Source: Takakia lepidozioides | Lineage: Eukaryota; Streptophyta; Takakiopsida; Takakiales; Takakiaceae | NCBI GenBank assembly: GCA_030704615.1 | Contig: CM060731.1 | Span: 75,000,756-75,064,755, forward strand | DNA length: 64,000 nt | Direction of reading: 5' to 3' | Part shown: piece after piece, positions 24,368-34,216 of the stretch | How positions within the stretch are numbered: position 1 is the first letter of the stretch | How the letters are laid out: every line of letters begins with the position of its first letter | Notes under the pieces: model-generated | The model's input: only the letters and a program-made list of their open reading frames with translations | The model's database searches: none | Told to the model about the DNA's origin: nothing | Program-made: the position numbers and the translations under genes

Positions 24368-25330
24368 GGATGGCATGATCCGTGCGGATAGTCGCTACCG
24401 ACTACCACCACAAGAGGTCATTGAAACTGTACTTCGCACATATTTTACCAGCTAGGTCATTTAGTCGGCATCGACTACAGTTGATTTTTTTTACCAATCC
24501 CCTGTTTTTGTAGTCAGTGGCGACTTCCCGTATCTCTATAAAAACCCAATGGAGGACATTGGAGTCGGTGCCGACTACCACCAACCCCGGAAATGTGAAA
24601 GCTCTCAAGGACTTTGGGTTTCTTCCATGCGCAAAAGTCTGTGGCGGTCACCATGAGGAATGGAGGGTTTGCTCCCACTACGATCGATTGTGCTTATCCT
24701 TCTTTCCATATTTCTTCCACATGGAATCCTTATTCTCTTTCTTGTACGTGACAATGGACAACTTCTATTCCCCTCCTAGGACGGTAAATTCGTACATCAC
24801 ACACGTCGGTGGATATGTATGATGGGGCACAAAAGTAGGAACGTTAACACAATGGATGGCATGATCGTGCGGATAGTCGCTACCGACTACCACCACATGA
24901 GGTCATTGAAACTGTACTTCGCACATATTTTACCAAAGTACACATGTAGTCGGCATCGATTACAGTCGATTTCTTTACCAATCCCCTGTTTTTGTAGTCG
25001 GTGGCGACTGCCTGTATCTCTATAAAAACCGAGTGGAGGACGTTGGAGTCGGTGCCGACTACCACCAACCCCGGAATGTGGAAGCTCTCAAGGACTTTGG
25101 GTTCCTTCCACGTGCAGAAGTCTGTGCCGGTTACCATGAGGAGTGGAGGGTTTGCTCCCAATACTATCGATTGTGCTTATCCTTCTTTAACATATTTCTT
25201 CTACATGGAATCCTCATTGTCTTTCTTGTACGTGACAATGGACAACTTCTATTCCCCTCCTAGGATGGTAAATTCGTACTTCATACACGTTGGGGGATAG
25301 GTATGATGGGGCGCAAAAGTGCGAACGTTA
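24368..25330. repeat. 486-bp tandem duplication with palindromes
   Basis: Unit 1 starts at 24368 and unit 2 at 24854, both from GGATGGCATGATC to GAACGTTAA. Each contains four palindromes in the same order with the same spacers (CTAC, GCAT, GTGG, GTGC). A more diverged partial unit precedes it at about 23960-24100. Confidence 0.85.
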
Positions 25331-25758
25331 AAATAGGAAGCCTATGGCCCATACACTCGACTTTGGGTGTCTTCACTCCATAGTCGGCTCCGACTATGTC
25401 CTTCCACGCATATAGACCATTTCAATGGACGCCGACTGTAGTCATCACTACCACCTTTTGAAGGTGGTAATGAGGCCTCCAATCGGTGCCGATTATAGCG
25501 TGGCAGCCACTTACATAATGTACCCCCGATCCCAATCCCACAAGACATGAGGAGTGCGACATTGTGAGAACAAATTGTGAGAGCCAATTGTGAGAACAAA
25601 TTCCACATATGAGAGGTCACAATGGGTTTTTTTATTGATCCACATTACTTGCAAATGAACCTCGCCAACTCTACTCATGCTGCTTGCAAGTGAAAAGCAT
25701 ATGCCGACTGAATAGAAGTCACGCAGTCGACGGAATTTTGATTGGTCTGAAGACCAGC

Positions 25759-26273
25759 TCATGAGTGAGGGGGCTTTGCAGTCGTTGTGGCGGCCCTTTT
25801 CAATTTCACGACAATGTCGTGCCCTTCAATCAAACCACCATCGAATATGGACAGCTTCACTGTGGTCTCGGAGTTTGCCTCCGTCTCGGGGGACATCCCA
25901 ATGCGAATGTCCCCATACACTGGATATGAGGAAGTGCTTGGTTGAGGAGTATACGTCTCTTGGATGGAGTTAACCCACGTCCATTGGCAGCAATTCCACC
26001 GCCAAAGCATGGCCGTGCGCACTCTGCCCACCCGCCCACCGTAGGTGGGAAAGTCGGAGTCAACGATGTGGAGGAGCCATGGCCTAGATCCTCACCCCTC
26101 TCGAAAAGGTAGTGGCTTGGCAAATACTCGAACGCTGTCAATGATCCCCGCTTCGCCCCAGACTCGTCTGCGAAATCAGTCAACCAAATAACCACGTCTC
26201 CCGGTGTCAGCGCAAACAGTTCGTAATCCACGCCTCCATAAGGGCAGTCGTTTTCGTTCTGGAAGCACGACAT
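25759..26273 (-). CDS. Unrecognised ORF, frameshifted
   Basis: Starts MSCFQNENDCPYGGVDYELF, followed by a hydrophobic LTPGDVVIWLTDFADESG and LPSHYLFERGED. Near 26.05 kb the likely coding frame changes to one reading MLWRWNCCQWTWVN, then PVYGDIRIGMSPETEA and KLSIFDGGLIEGHDIVVKLK, ending TTTAKPPHS. No family is recognised. It lies inside the palindrome-bearing region and may belong to the same mobile element as the ORFs on either side. A one-base shift or a small intron separates the halves. Confidence 0.35.
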
Positions 26274-27197
26274 CCTTGCAAAGGAGGGGCGAAGTCAGTC
26301 TGTACTTTCGACGACAATGAGGTTGCAGCCTATCACCTAAGATATTTGAACTTCCCGCTCGTGACACGCGTATGATCACTTGAGGCTCCACCAAATGTAG
26401 GAACTGTCCAATTGGTGCCACATGGCAGCCTCTCCTCCCCTTACCTCTTCATGCCGCTCCTCACGGATGAAAAATGGCCGCCTCATTTTCATCCGTATCC
26501 CAAGATGGATAATCATTTTCAATCGTACTCCGCGATAAGTACTCCACAATATACATACAATATTGTAATCGTTGCCGACTACATTGTAATTATACATGGA
26601 AATTGTTTGAATTATATTTTCATATTCTGCAATCATCGTCGTACCACAATTATCTGAAGGGTGGTGCAAATGGTTCCGGTCCCGACCACGAACAATTATT
26701 AGCACGGGCGGCAGCGCGGTCTTTAGATCCTCAGAAGATGGTTGAGGCCATAAGAAGTTTTGTGGAGGGCACTCCTCTCCATGGTAGAAATCCTGCTCGA
26801 GGGTGACCTTCTCACTCGAACAACGAAGCGGAAGATTGTTCTCAACTTATAAGACGAGGAACACCTTCATTCATGGAGGTCTGACATGAACCTCCGCACC
26901 ACACCTAAGCGCCCTGGAGGTGCCGGTGGACAAAGAGTGCGCACAACTACTGTGGACATGTCTGTAGACACATTGGAGCATCACCTTCCACTACAGAACA
27001 GAAAGTCGGTTTTGGAGACCGCTGTGTCCACAACATGCTGACACATCGTCGGACGTCCGACACTTCACGAGTAAAGTGATGGGCAATATGGTCTGACAGT
27101 GAAGAAGCATGTAAAGAAGAAATCCGCCCACTACACCATTTGGGTGTTCCTGCTCCAAGTTGGTCGACACCATCCTCCGGCTTTGGCAAAACCAAAG

Positions 27198-27848
27198 ATG
27201 ATGAAAATGTGGCACTGTCCAACAGACATCGTGTACTGCGTCGGTGGTGAAGCGGGGCGATATGTGCTTGACAGACCTAATGTTCTCGACGTGTGGTCTG
27301 TCATGGTTGGGACAAATTTAAATCAGGAGGAGGTTGACGCCTTCACCAAAGCAGGATTTCGACTTGTTCCTAATGACGACAACAACACTATCGATGGAGA
27401 GGGAGACAGTGTTGCGGATGATACGAATCACCTGGATCCGGACACATATGCCACCAAGAGATGGGGAAAAATATATCGAAGAAAGCCATTGAGTGCACAA
27501 GCCCGGAAGAAGATCGAGCTAGGACAATCTTTGAAGGCAATTGTACAATCATTCAAAGATGTTCCCCGCCCTAGAATTGGTCGTGTTTACACATTGTGCG
27601 CATCGGGATCGGCCAAAGCAGGGGAGGTCTACAATGTGTGCATCTCCAGAAGTCCAAAGTGCACCTGCCCTGACTTTGGCAAAATGAAAAGGGCCAAATC
27701 CACTTACACCCATTGCAAGCACATATACTTCATTTTGTTGCGCTGCCTGAAGATGCCGGAAGACTCGGCGGACATCAACCACCCTAATCTCACCATAAAT
27801 GAGGTGAAGACAATCTTAGTTCGCGACCCTTGTCCTTGGTTACCATAG
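27198..27848 (+). CDS. SWIM zinc-finger protein, MULE-derived fragment
   Basis: A 216-residue ORF from the first in-frame ATG. The open frame reaches back to about 27099 without one. The C-terminal third has CTCPDF...THCKHIYFILLRCL, a CxC-xn-CxH SWIM zinc finger as found at the end of Mutator-like (MULE/FAR1) transposases and some host proteins. Upstream are ARKKIELGQSLKAIVQSFKD and GRVYTLCASGSAKAGEVYNV, the strand pattern leading into SWIM. The DDE catalytic domain is not seen; upstream frames at 26.8-27.1 kb are full of stops. It is likely a 3' remnant of a MULE. A half-palindrome CCGACTA lies just after its stop. Confidence 0.6.
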   Translation: MMKMWHCPTDIVYCVGGEAGRYVLDRPNVLDVWSVMVGTNLNQEEVDAFTKAGFRLVPNDDNNTIDGEGDSVADDTNHLDPDTYATKRWGKIYRRKPLSAQARKKIELGQSLKAIVQSFKDVPRPRIGRVYTLCASGSAKAGEVYNVCISRSPKCTCPDFGKMKRAKSTYTHCKHIYFILLRCLKMPEDSADINHPNLTINEVKTILVRDPCPWLP

Positions 27849-28119
27849 AGAGCACCCACATATCGTGGCCGACTATGGTGTCATCAGATGCACTACTTAG
27901 TATGGCCCTAATTCTCACTGAGTACACAGTCGGCTTTTCTGTGCCACCTTCAACTGTTTGGTATCGTCTACTGATGTGCGTGGATCTGAATATTGCGGGT
28001 TAAAATTTCTCTTGTACTCTGCTTTACAGCTTCCATGCTCTTCAATGTTGATGTAGTGGACAAGGTAACCCACACACACTTTTCGTTTGCATGCTTTCTG
28101 AGCCATTCCAAGGGAACAG

Positions 28120-28480
28120 CCTTGGCGGTAAGGCGGTGTGTGGTGACGACATCTTAATTCCCAATACGAGTTGGCACATGACAATTCATGGAAAACCAAA
28201 AACCCCAAAAAAATTCACCCAAAAAATTTCAACCTACAAAAATCTGCTGGCGAACAAGCCTTGGCGGACAGTGTGTGTGCAGGTGATGGGGATTAAGGTG
28301 TCGTCAACGACATCTTAATTCCCAGTATGAGTTGGCATATGACAATTCATGGAAAAATCAAAAATCCCAAAAAAATTCACCTAAAAAAATCTGATGGCGA
28401 ACAAGCCTTGGCGATAAGGCGGTGTGTGTGCATGTGCTGGGGATTAAGGTGTCGTCAACGACATCTTAATTCCCAGTACG
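28120..28480. repeat. Tandem repeat, about 2.5 units of ~140-147 bp
   Basis: Unit starts (CCTTGGCG) at 28120, 28259 and 28406. Each unit carries ACGACATCTTAATTCCCA and, in the first two, TTGGCA.ATGACAATTCATGG followed by an A-rich tract. It ends in unit 3 after CCCAGTACG. Confidence 0.9.
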
Positions 28481-29250
28481 TGTTTCGAAATGTTTATTTA
28501 TAAAGCACGAGTTCATCTCTCTGCCTTATTTAGATTTGGGTGTAAATCTTTCTCTCAACCTTGGATACCTGGAAAAATGTCAAGTAACCCCTCCTCAATC
28601 CACAAAGCAATGTGGATTCATTGTTGGCAATATACACTGTACTTTCACAATTGATTTGCAAGCAAGCATCCCCCGGCCGAAACGTCGGGCGTCCCCGGGC
28701 CCTTTTCTTGGGTGTCGATTTTGGGGTCCCCCGAGGTTTATGTGTAAATCGGTGATGTAGCCCCCTTATTGTAGCCGGAATTGTCTACCGGCTCAGGCAA
28801 TACATGGCCTGAGCTGGGATTCAAGTAGAAATACACCTACTTAGAATCTCTGCCTGCATTTTGGTTAATTGAAGTAAATGGTGCTTTTTGAACCCTATGC
28901 AGATGTTGGAATTCTGCTTTGCAATTTTGGGGCAAGTTGCTTTAGGTGCCTGAGAATTGGAATGTGGTTGGGATCTTGCAAGGAAAAAATATTTTTTCGG
29001 TCCAACTACCTGATCAAACCAATTTTTCTCTCTAAAATTGGAATACACTACAGATTTAGAGCTTAAAATTTTGTTAAATGACACGGTGAAATGGGCTGGA
29101 ATGGAATTTTTACAGCACTGTGCATGAGGTAGGTAGCCCCCTTTCATACGGTTCATCCCTGTGGATGTTTCTTAGCTGGGAGATATCCCCTCATCCGTGA
29201 GGGTATGTGCTGTTTTGGAGTGGGCCCACCAAAAACAGCCTCGTCCATTA

Positions 29251-29258
29251 GGGGTTAA
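29251..29258 (+). mobile_element. piggyBac-like element end (right end, partner unseen)
   Basis: CGTCCATTAGGGG is followed by TTAA (29255-29258), identical to the end at 11757. GGGCCCACC lies just inside. The other end was not found. Confidence 0.5.
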
Positions 29259-29467
29259 GCAACCAATCTAGTCAAGATTCGGCCAGACAACTTTAATGGC
29301 TTTAGAGCTAATCAGGATCCGTATATTCCTATGTAATATGGACCTATAAATCCTGATATATATATTTGATTGACTGCAATATGAAAAATGTTTCTGATTT
29401 TTATATGCAAAATTGGCTTTCTAGCATGTGGTACAATCCGATGTATCCGCTTTTGCCTCTCCCTTAA

Positions 29468-30733
29468 CCCTTAAGTTCCGAAGCGACCTGAATCGGGTCA
29501 CTTTGAATTTGCAGTTCGACCTAATTTTTGCAGTTCTAATCTGATGGGGCCCACTCCTGAAGCTTTAATGACAAGGGATTTGTCTCGAGTATGATGCAAA
29601 AAACAAAAAAAAAAACAAAACAAAAGCTTCAACCTACAAAAAATATCTTAGATATCTCATTTATGTTTTGGGGCCTGAAAAGGGCTTGTTGACCGCTGAC
29701 GTGGCAGGTTGTAAAGCCCCATACTTGCTTACGCCTGGAAATAACCCGTTTCATCCACAACGGCGATACACATCCATAGTATAATGTTTTGGCGTATAAA
29801 GCCGTTAATCCGTTACAATGATGTCTAGGTTAGGGTTAGTTCAGGCCGGTGGCTTGATCCTGGCCCTTCATCAGATCTAGGGCGCACAAGGCGGCGCTGT
29901 GGGCCTTGGCCTATGATGCCTTGCCACGCGGCAGACCACCATGGTTAGGGCTTTGGTATAAAGACGGCGCCCTGACACAAGGTGAGGGTGGTGTATTCAG
30001 GTGTTAGTGTATATGTGATTTGGGTGTACAAACTTTGGATGAGAGCTCCTATGTGTCAGATTCGCTCACTTGATCCTCCTCTCGCGCATTGCCTGCTCTT
30101 TCGGTTGTCCCCCTTGTTGTGCAAACACGTTTCTTGAGAGGAAAGGAGTATATGTTTTAGGCTCTTTGAGGCTTCACAAGGTAAACAAGCCCAAAACAGA
30201 ATGCACTCTAAAGGCCATTTTTGGCAGAAAATTAGCAATTTTGGAAATACACACACACATACACACATCCACCATTGGCTTTTAAAATTTTTGTAGAAAA
30301 AAAAGTACTTCATTTGGAGGCACATTTTCTCTTGTCAATTTTGAGATTTCAACCCCCCCCCTGTAATTGCATGCATAGCAACCATAGGTGAACAAATCAG
30401 TTGGACCTGCAATTTAGTGGGGTCATGGCCACTCCACTATTGATTTGGAAATGGTGGGTCTTGTGGCAAGCAAAATTGGATAAAGCTAGGTTTTGATTTG
30501 GTCAAACCAATTTCTTTCTCACTTTTTATTTGGGACATGATATTTGAGGTCCGGGCAAACGCTATAATCTCACAATTTCCGAGGTGGACTTGGCGGTATG
30601 TCATGCATAAATGAGCTGGGCCCATTGCTATAAGGCTGGAATCTCTGGGTGATTTTCGGTAGGTTTCTGGGGGCAATTTACTGCAGCTGGGTACCCAAAA
30701 TTGGTAAAAAGTAAAAAAAGGGCAACTTAAGGG
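29468..30733. mobile_element. TTAA-flanked non-autonomous piggyBac-like element
   Basis: A 1,266-bp segment bounded by TTAA at 29464-29467 and 30734-30737. Its ends are inverted: CCCTTAAGTTCC at the left and GGCAACTTAAGGG at the right. The left end has a subterminal palindrome GCGACCTGAATCGGGTC and then GGGGCCCACT, as in the end at 11.7 kb. No transposase is encoded. TTAA duplication and CCCT termini are the hallmark of piggyBac transposition. Confidence 0.75.
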
Positions 30734-30913
30734 TTAAGCTCCTAAGGTGTCTCCAGTTAACTTCTGGGTGTTCACCGTCTGCGGGAGAGAAACGAGCGCT
30801 AACCGAGCCCCTAGCAGGCCCGGATGGAGTCATGCCACGAGTCAAGAGAAGCCTGATTGATTCTGAGCGCTTTGGAGGGAATCACCTTTCTCAAAAGGTA
30901 GTGTTTCTGTATA

Positions 30914-31360
30914 ATGTTTTTTTTGCGGCATTCCATGATGAGGAAGCAAGTGTTCAGGTTGACTGAGTTGCGAAATCAGGGTTTAGGGTCTTGGACACAG
31001 TTTAGGCAACCTTCAACTGCAGGGCAGCAGGGCTTCTTTGACTCGGGAATTCAGCCTTCCAAAGGTGCACGCGGGGTCGAGAAACTACGAGCTTCGGGTT
31101 TTCATCGATGGAAGAGTGGTGATGGCGGTGAGAGCGACACATTTCCAGGGTGTAGGTGTTTTGGGGAGAATGGCATTGATAGGAGGCTGGGATTGCTTTT
31201 GGCGCCATCGGCTGCATTATTTAGCTCGACTGCAGATCAGGGTTGGCGTCTGAAGATCGATCCAGCGAAAATAGTCGGTGTGAAGAAGAGATTGGCACGG
31301 TTGCACCGCACATACAAGTCGACAGGGTTGACAGAACGACACAGAAAATTACATTGCTGA
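30914..31360 (+). CDS. Possible organelle-targeting N-terminal exon
   Basis: An ATG-started ORF with an Arg/Ser-rich, acid-poor start (MFFLRHSMMRKQVFRLTELR) that looks like a mitochondrial or plastid presequence. It overlaps, in another frame, the beginning of the open frame of the LAGLIDADG ORF at 31408-32208. A splice from this exon into that ORF would give a targeted protein. Candidate acceptors ending in AG lie at about 31380-31407. The join is inference; the exon may not be real. Confidence 0.35.
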   Translation: MFFLRHSMMRKQVFRLTELRNQGLGSWTQFRQPSTAGQQGFFDSGIQPSKGARGVEKLRASGFHRWKSGDGGESDTFPGCRCFGENGIDRRLGLLLAPSAALFSSTADQGWRLKIDPAKIVGVKKRLARLHRTYKSTGLTERHRKLHC

Positions 31361-31407
31361 AGAATGTAGGAGACGAGAGCAACAGGTTGGCCAACCTCAC
31401 ATCAGGC

Positions 31408-32208
31408 ATGGTTCATCAAGCTCCTAATTTGGAATTAAAAAGACTCAGTCAAGTAGCCTTGCCGGATTCCATGAAAGCAATCATTTTAGGATCACCGCTG
31501 GGAGTTGGGTCACTGAGAATACTGAAAGGCGACAATAACGCAAGGTTCTCTATTCGTCATAGCCATACGCAAGAAGAATATTTTCGGTGGAAGGTAGGCG
31601 CACTACATGAAGTCTCTGCACGAAGTTCTGTGCACTTTGGCCACAACAAGAAGCTTTTCTTTCAGAGCCGAGACCTCGATGCGCTTACGGATATTCATGA
31701 CGTCACACACGACCATAATCACCTCCTCATCCGCCGGCGATGGTTGAACCATCTGACACCGCTATCCTTGGCAGTTTGGTGGTGCGATGAAGGATCAATT
31801 ATTTCCAATGGCCGCAAAGGTGTGTTGAGCACAGACGACTTTGACAGAGTTTCTGTCCAACGCTTAGCTCAGTACTTGGAAACTGTTTGGAAAGTGTATG
31901 CGCATGTTGGACCTGTTCGACGAGTCCGGAAGGACCGGAAGGTTAGTGAAGTGAGTTATTACCGTCTTTGGTTCAGTGCAGAGGAGCTTAAGAAACTCCT
32001 TCGGGTCATCTTACCGCACCTTCCTGTGGCAAGCATGATTAGAAAAGTATTACTGGTGTACAAAGACCCAAAAACTCAGCTTAGCTGGATCTCTGAGATG
32101 AAGGAAGCTCTGCCACGTTGGTCTGAGCGCATTGACGAAGAGCTAGCCCATAAAAAGAAATTGGCCAGAAGTGTCCCAACTGGAGGGATTCATTCAGTCC
32201 ATCTTTAA
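31408..32208 (+). CDS. Nuclear LAGLIDADG-type protein (putative intron maturase)
   Basis: 266 residues from the first in-frame ATG. The open frame begins after a stop at 31222-31224. It has two LAGLIDADG half-domains. The first is AIILGSPLGVGSL (residues 25-36) followed by ARFSIRHSHTQEEYFRWK. The second is LSLAVWWCDEGSI (119-131) followed by LSTDDFDRVSVQRLAQYLE, YYRLWFSAEELKKLL and HLPVASMIRKV. The family comprises homing endonucleases and maturases; plant OTP51 is a nuclear example that helps splice an organellar intron. Motif 1 has Val where the catalytic Asp should be, while motif 2 keeps Glu, so DNA cleavage is probably lost and an RNA-splicing role is favoured (inference). No PPR tract is visible. 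A targeting exon may lie upstream. Confidence 0.8.
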   Translation: MVHQAPNLELKRLSQVALPDSMKAIILGSPLGVGSLRILKGDNNARFSIRHSHTQEEYFRWKVGALHEVSARSSVHFGHNKKLFFQSRDLDALTDIHDVTHDHNHLLIRRRWLNHLTPLSLAVWWCDEGSIISNGRKGVLSTDDFDRVSVQRLAQYLETVWKVYAHVGPVRRVRKDRKVSEVSYYRLWFSAEELKKLLRVILPHLPVASMIRKVLLVYKDPKTQLSWISEMKEALPRWSERIDEELAHKKKLARSVPTGGIHSVHL

Positions 32209-33276
32209 ACTTCAGCTGAAAGCACAACAACAGCTGCATTTGGGGTCACAACCGTGCACTGTCTGAGCCAGAACTGGAGATTGAATGGAATTTGAGGTGA
32301 GGTGTTGGCAGGTCTGTATATCTCTCTCCCAATCCTCTCCCTCCTCAGCTAAGTCTGCCAATCTTTATCTCGAAATCTCTTATCTTCATTGTTTGAAGAT
32401 ACAATATTGTCCTTGTCTATTTTCTGTCAGATGCGAAAAGCGACTTCGTCTATATAACGTTGAAAAGTGACCATGGGATTGTGTACCCCAGCAGAAGACT
32501 ATGAGCATGCTAAGTAGGAACTATCTCTAGGTCTGGTGGCACTCCATTCAATTTCACACAGTCTCTGTAATGACCGAAGTAGATCTGACACCATCTGGTT
32601 TTACACTTGTATGCCAAGGCATTATTGGGTTGTCAAAAGTACACATTGTTAGATTTTTCCCTTTTCTGTGTGGCAAAGTTGAATGTTCTATGCACCCCTG
32701 ATTAATATGACCTTGTCTCATGGGGACTGGTTGCATTACTTGGTACTTTTCTTATCAAAGTAATTTTCATTGTGCATTTTATGGTATTCTATGTTGTTGA
32801 TGTTTCCCTACTGTATCTGCAAATCCCAGCTTGTTATCCAGCATAATGTTGGAAGTAACAACTCTAACATGTTTTTCTATGCAATTTTATGCGGTCCTGG
32901 GTAAAGGAACCACCTCCTATGGTTTGAATGCAGTCTCGGGTGCTTGCAAGTCTACCAAGGAAATTTATCAAAGACATTTTTACCTCGTGTCTGACTGCTG
33001 AAAAAATGTCTGAGGCAATTGATGTGCGTCTCTCCTTTGCTGCAGGGTGGCCTCTTCGAGGCTTTTAACACACATTTCGCTGTGCTACACCTCCCAAATC
33101 AGCATCGCCTAGAACCATGCTACACACTGCAGGAGGAGTGTATGAGGCATGAACATTGCAGAAGTAGAAGAAAATCAAGGCAGGAAGCGTAGCCTCGAAG
33201 AGGCCCACTGTGAAACAGGTCCTTGATCCTCCATCTCTCTCTCACTTCTGGCCGCATCCCTGCCGCTAGTTTTTTA
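32209..33276. other. 3' flank of the LAGLIDADG ORF, no gene seen
   Basis: AT-rich, non-coding in appearance, with no ORF of interest. It probably contains the 3' UTR of the preceding gene and intergenic DNA. Confidence 0.5.
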
Positions 33277-33357
33277 TGCTATATGTAGTTTTGACAATCA
33301 AAGGCCACAAGGCTACGGCAAACAACGTCTTATGAGTACATTGCTATATGTAGTTTT
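33277..33357 (-). mobile_element. 49-bp insertion with 16-bp target-site duplication
   Basis: The direct repeat TGCTATATGTAGTTTT at 33277-33292 and 33342-33357 flanks 49 bases (33293-33341). These contain, on the minus strand, the 40-bp dispersed repeat also found at 106 and 53141. A perfect 16-bp duplication around such a short insert is typical of a severely truncated retrotransposed fragment. Confidence 0.85.
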
Positions 33358-33489
33358 TGAGTCTTTCCAACAGCTTGTTTTTGCAAGTTACTAGTTAACA
33401 CTATCTGTACTGACCAGACATAATTTGTCCTTGGGATATGTAGTGATCAAGAAGGCAAAACTCCTTCCCCAGAGCATGGTATCTTCCAT

Positions 33490-34216
33490 TTTCGAGTCAA
33501 AGGGATCATTTGAAGACAGGCGACCCATTGTCTCGTCCGGAATGGATGGAATTGAATCTTCCAGTTGCAGATATTGTGAAGTGGGCCTCCACCGACAGTC
33601 GATTTGCGACCAATGATGGACGATTCACATATATGGGAAGGGTCAAGTATTCCAGATTGAGACAACTGATCTCGCAACTCATTGTTGAAAGGGAGCGGAA
33701 TTATGACTCTATCGTTAAGTTGTACGATTGATTGAACCAAGCAACAGTGGATGATTTGTATATGGAATTTATCAAAAGCGGCAAGGAAGAGGCGCTCTTC
33801 ATGGTCGTGCCATTGTCAACAACAGACAAAGCTATCGATGCAGTTCTTGTGGGATTTAGACGAGAGTCCAAGGGTTGCCATATTTGTATATAGCAGGCAT
33901 GCAAGTGACCATAGGTGAACTCCCCAACCACCGGTACGCCTGCAAGGTCTTCCTGAGAAAGCTTGTAAAATGGGTGCCTTCAGGGCTCAGCATGGAGGAA
34001 GACATTTCATGGTCCATGAACTGGATCATCCCTGATGTAGAGATGCCCAATTATCCTGGACAGTACACTAAGGAGAAGGATGGATTCGAGGTCCGGAGTA
34101 AGAGTTACATAGGCAAGGGTGAGGTTGGCAATGAGGTTGATTGTCTCGAGGTTTTCACTATGTTTAGGCTAGTGGATAGTAGACTCAGTTTTTTGGACGG
34201 TTTCAAGTTCAGTTGA
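33490..34216 (+). pseudogene. Broken gene of unknown family
   Basis: One frame reads MELNLPVADIVKWASTDSRF, GRFTYMGRVKYSRLRQLISQ and then a stop at 33729-33731. The same frame continues through VDDLYMEFIKSGKEEALFMV and KAIDAVLVGFRRESKG. After a frameshift near 33.87 kb it resumes as PYLYIAGMQVTIGELPNHRY, VFLRKLVKWVPSGLSMEED, NYPGQYTKEKDGFEVRSKSY and CLEVFTMFRLVDSRLSF. Together this is about 235 residues of convincing protein interrupted by one stop and one shift. No family is recognised. It may be host or transposon-derived. Confidence 0.5.

Larger units (their letters stand above)
22014..26581. repeat. Array of about 20 TAGTCGnnnnCGACTA palindromes
   Basis: Sixteen-bp inverted repeats with a fixed 4-base spacer start at 22014, 22105, 22243, 22296, 22372, 23965, 24019, 24189, 24335, 24389, 24462, 24511, 24562, 24874, 24948, 24995, 25046, 25381, 25480 and 26566. 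The arms are almost constant and the spacers vary among GCTC, GGAC, TTGC, GTCC, GCAG, CTAC, GCAT, GTGG and GTGC. A half-site lies near 27860. The fixed geometry suggests binding sites for a dimeric protein, for instance transposase sites in a large DNA transposon. Confidence 0.85.

Noticed and set aside
22014-26581. CRISPR array
   Set aside because: The repeats are palindromic with 4-base spacers and irregular distances, lie in a eukaryotic context, and no cas gene is present.
31243-31407. TTG start for the LAGLIDADG ORF
   Set aside because: No ATG in that part of the frame and no family similarity. The first 55 codons are more likely untranslated, intronic or reached by splicing.
33001-33200. 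GGCCTCTTCGAGGC-like inverted motifs near 33.05 and 33.19 kb as a foldback element
   Set aside because: The motif CCTCTTCGAGGC is short and is present at both ends of about 150 bp, but the inner sequence does not extend the pairing convincingly.
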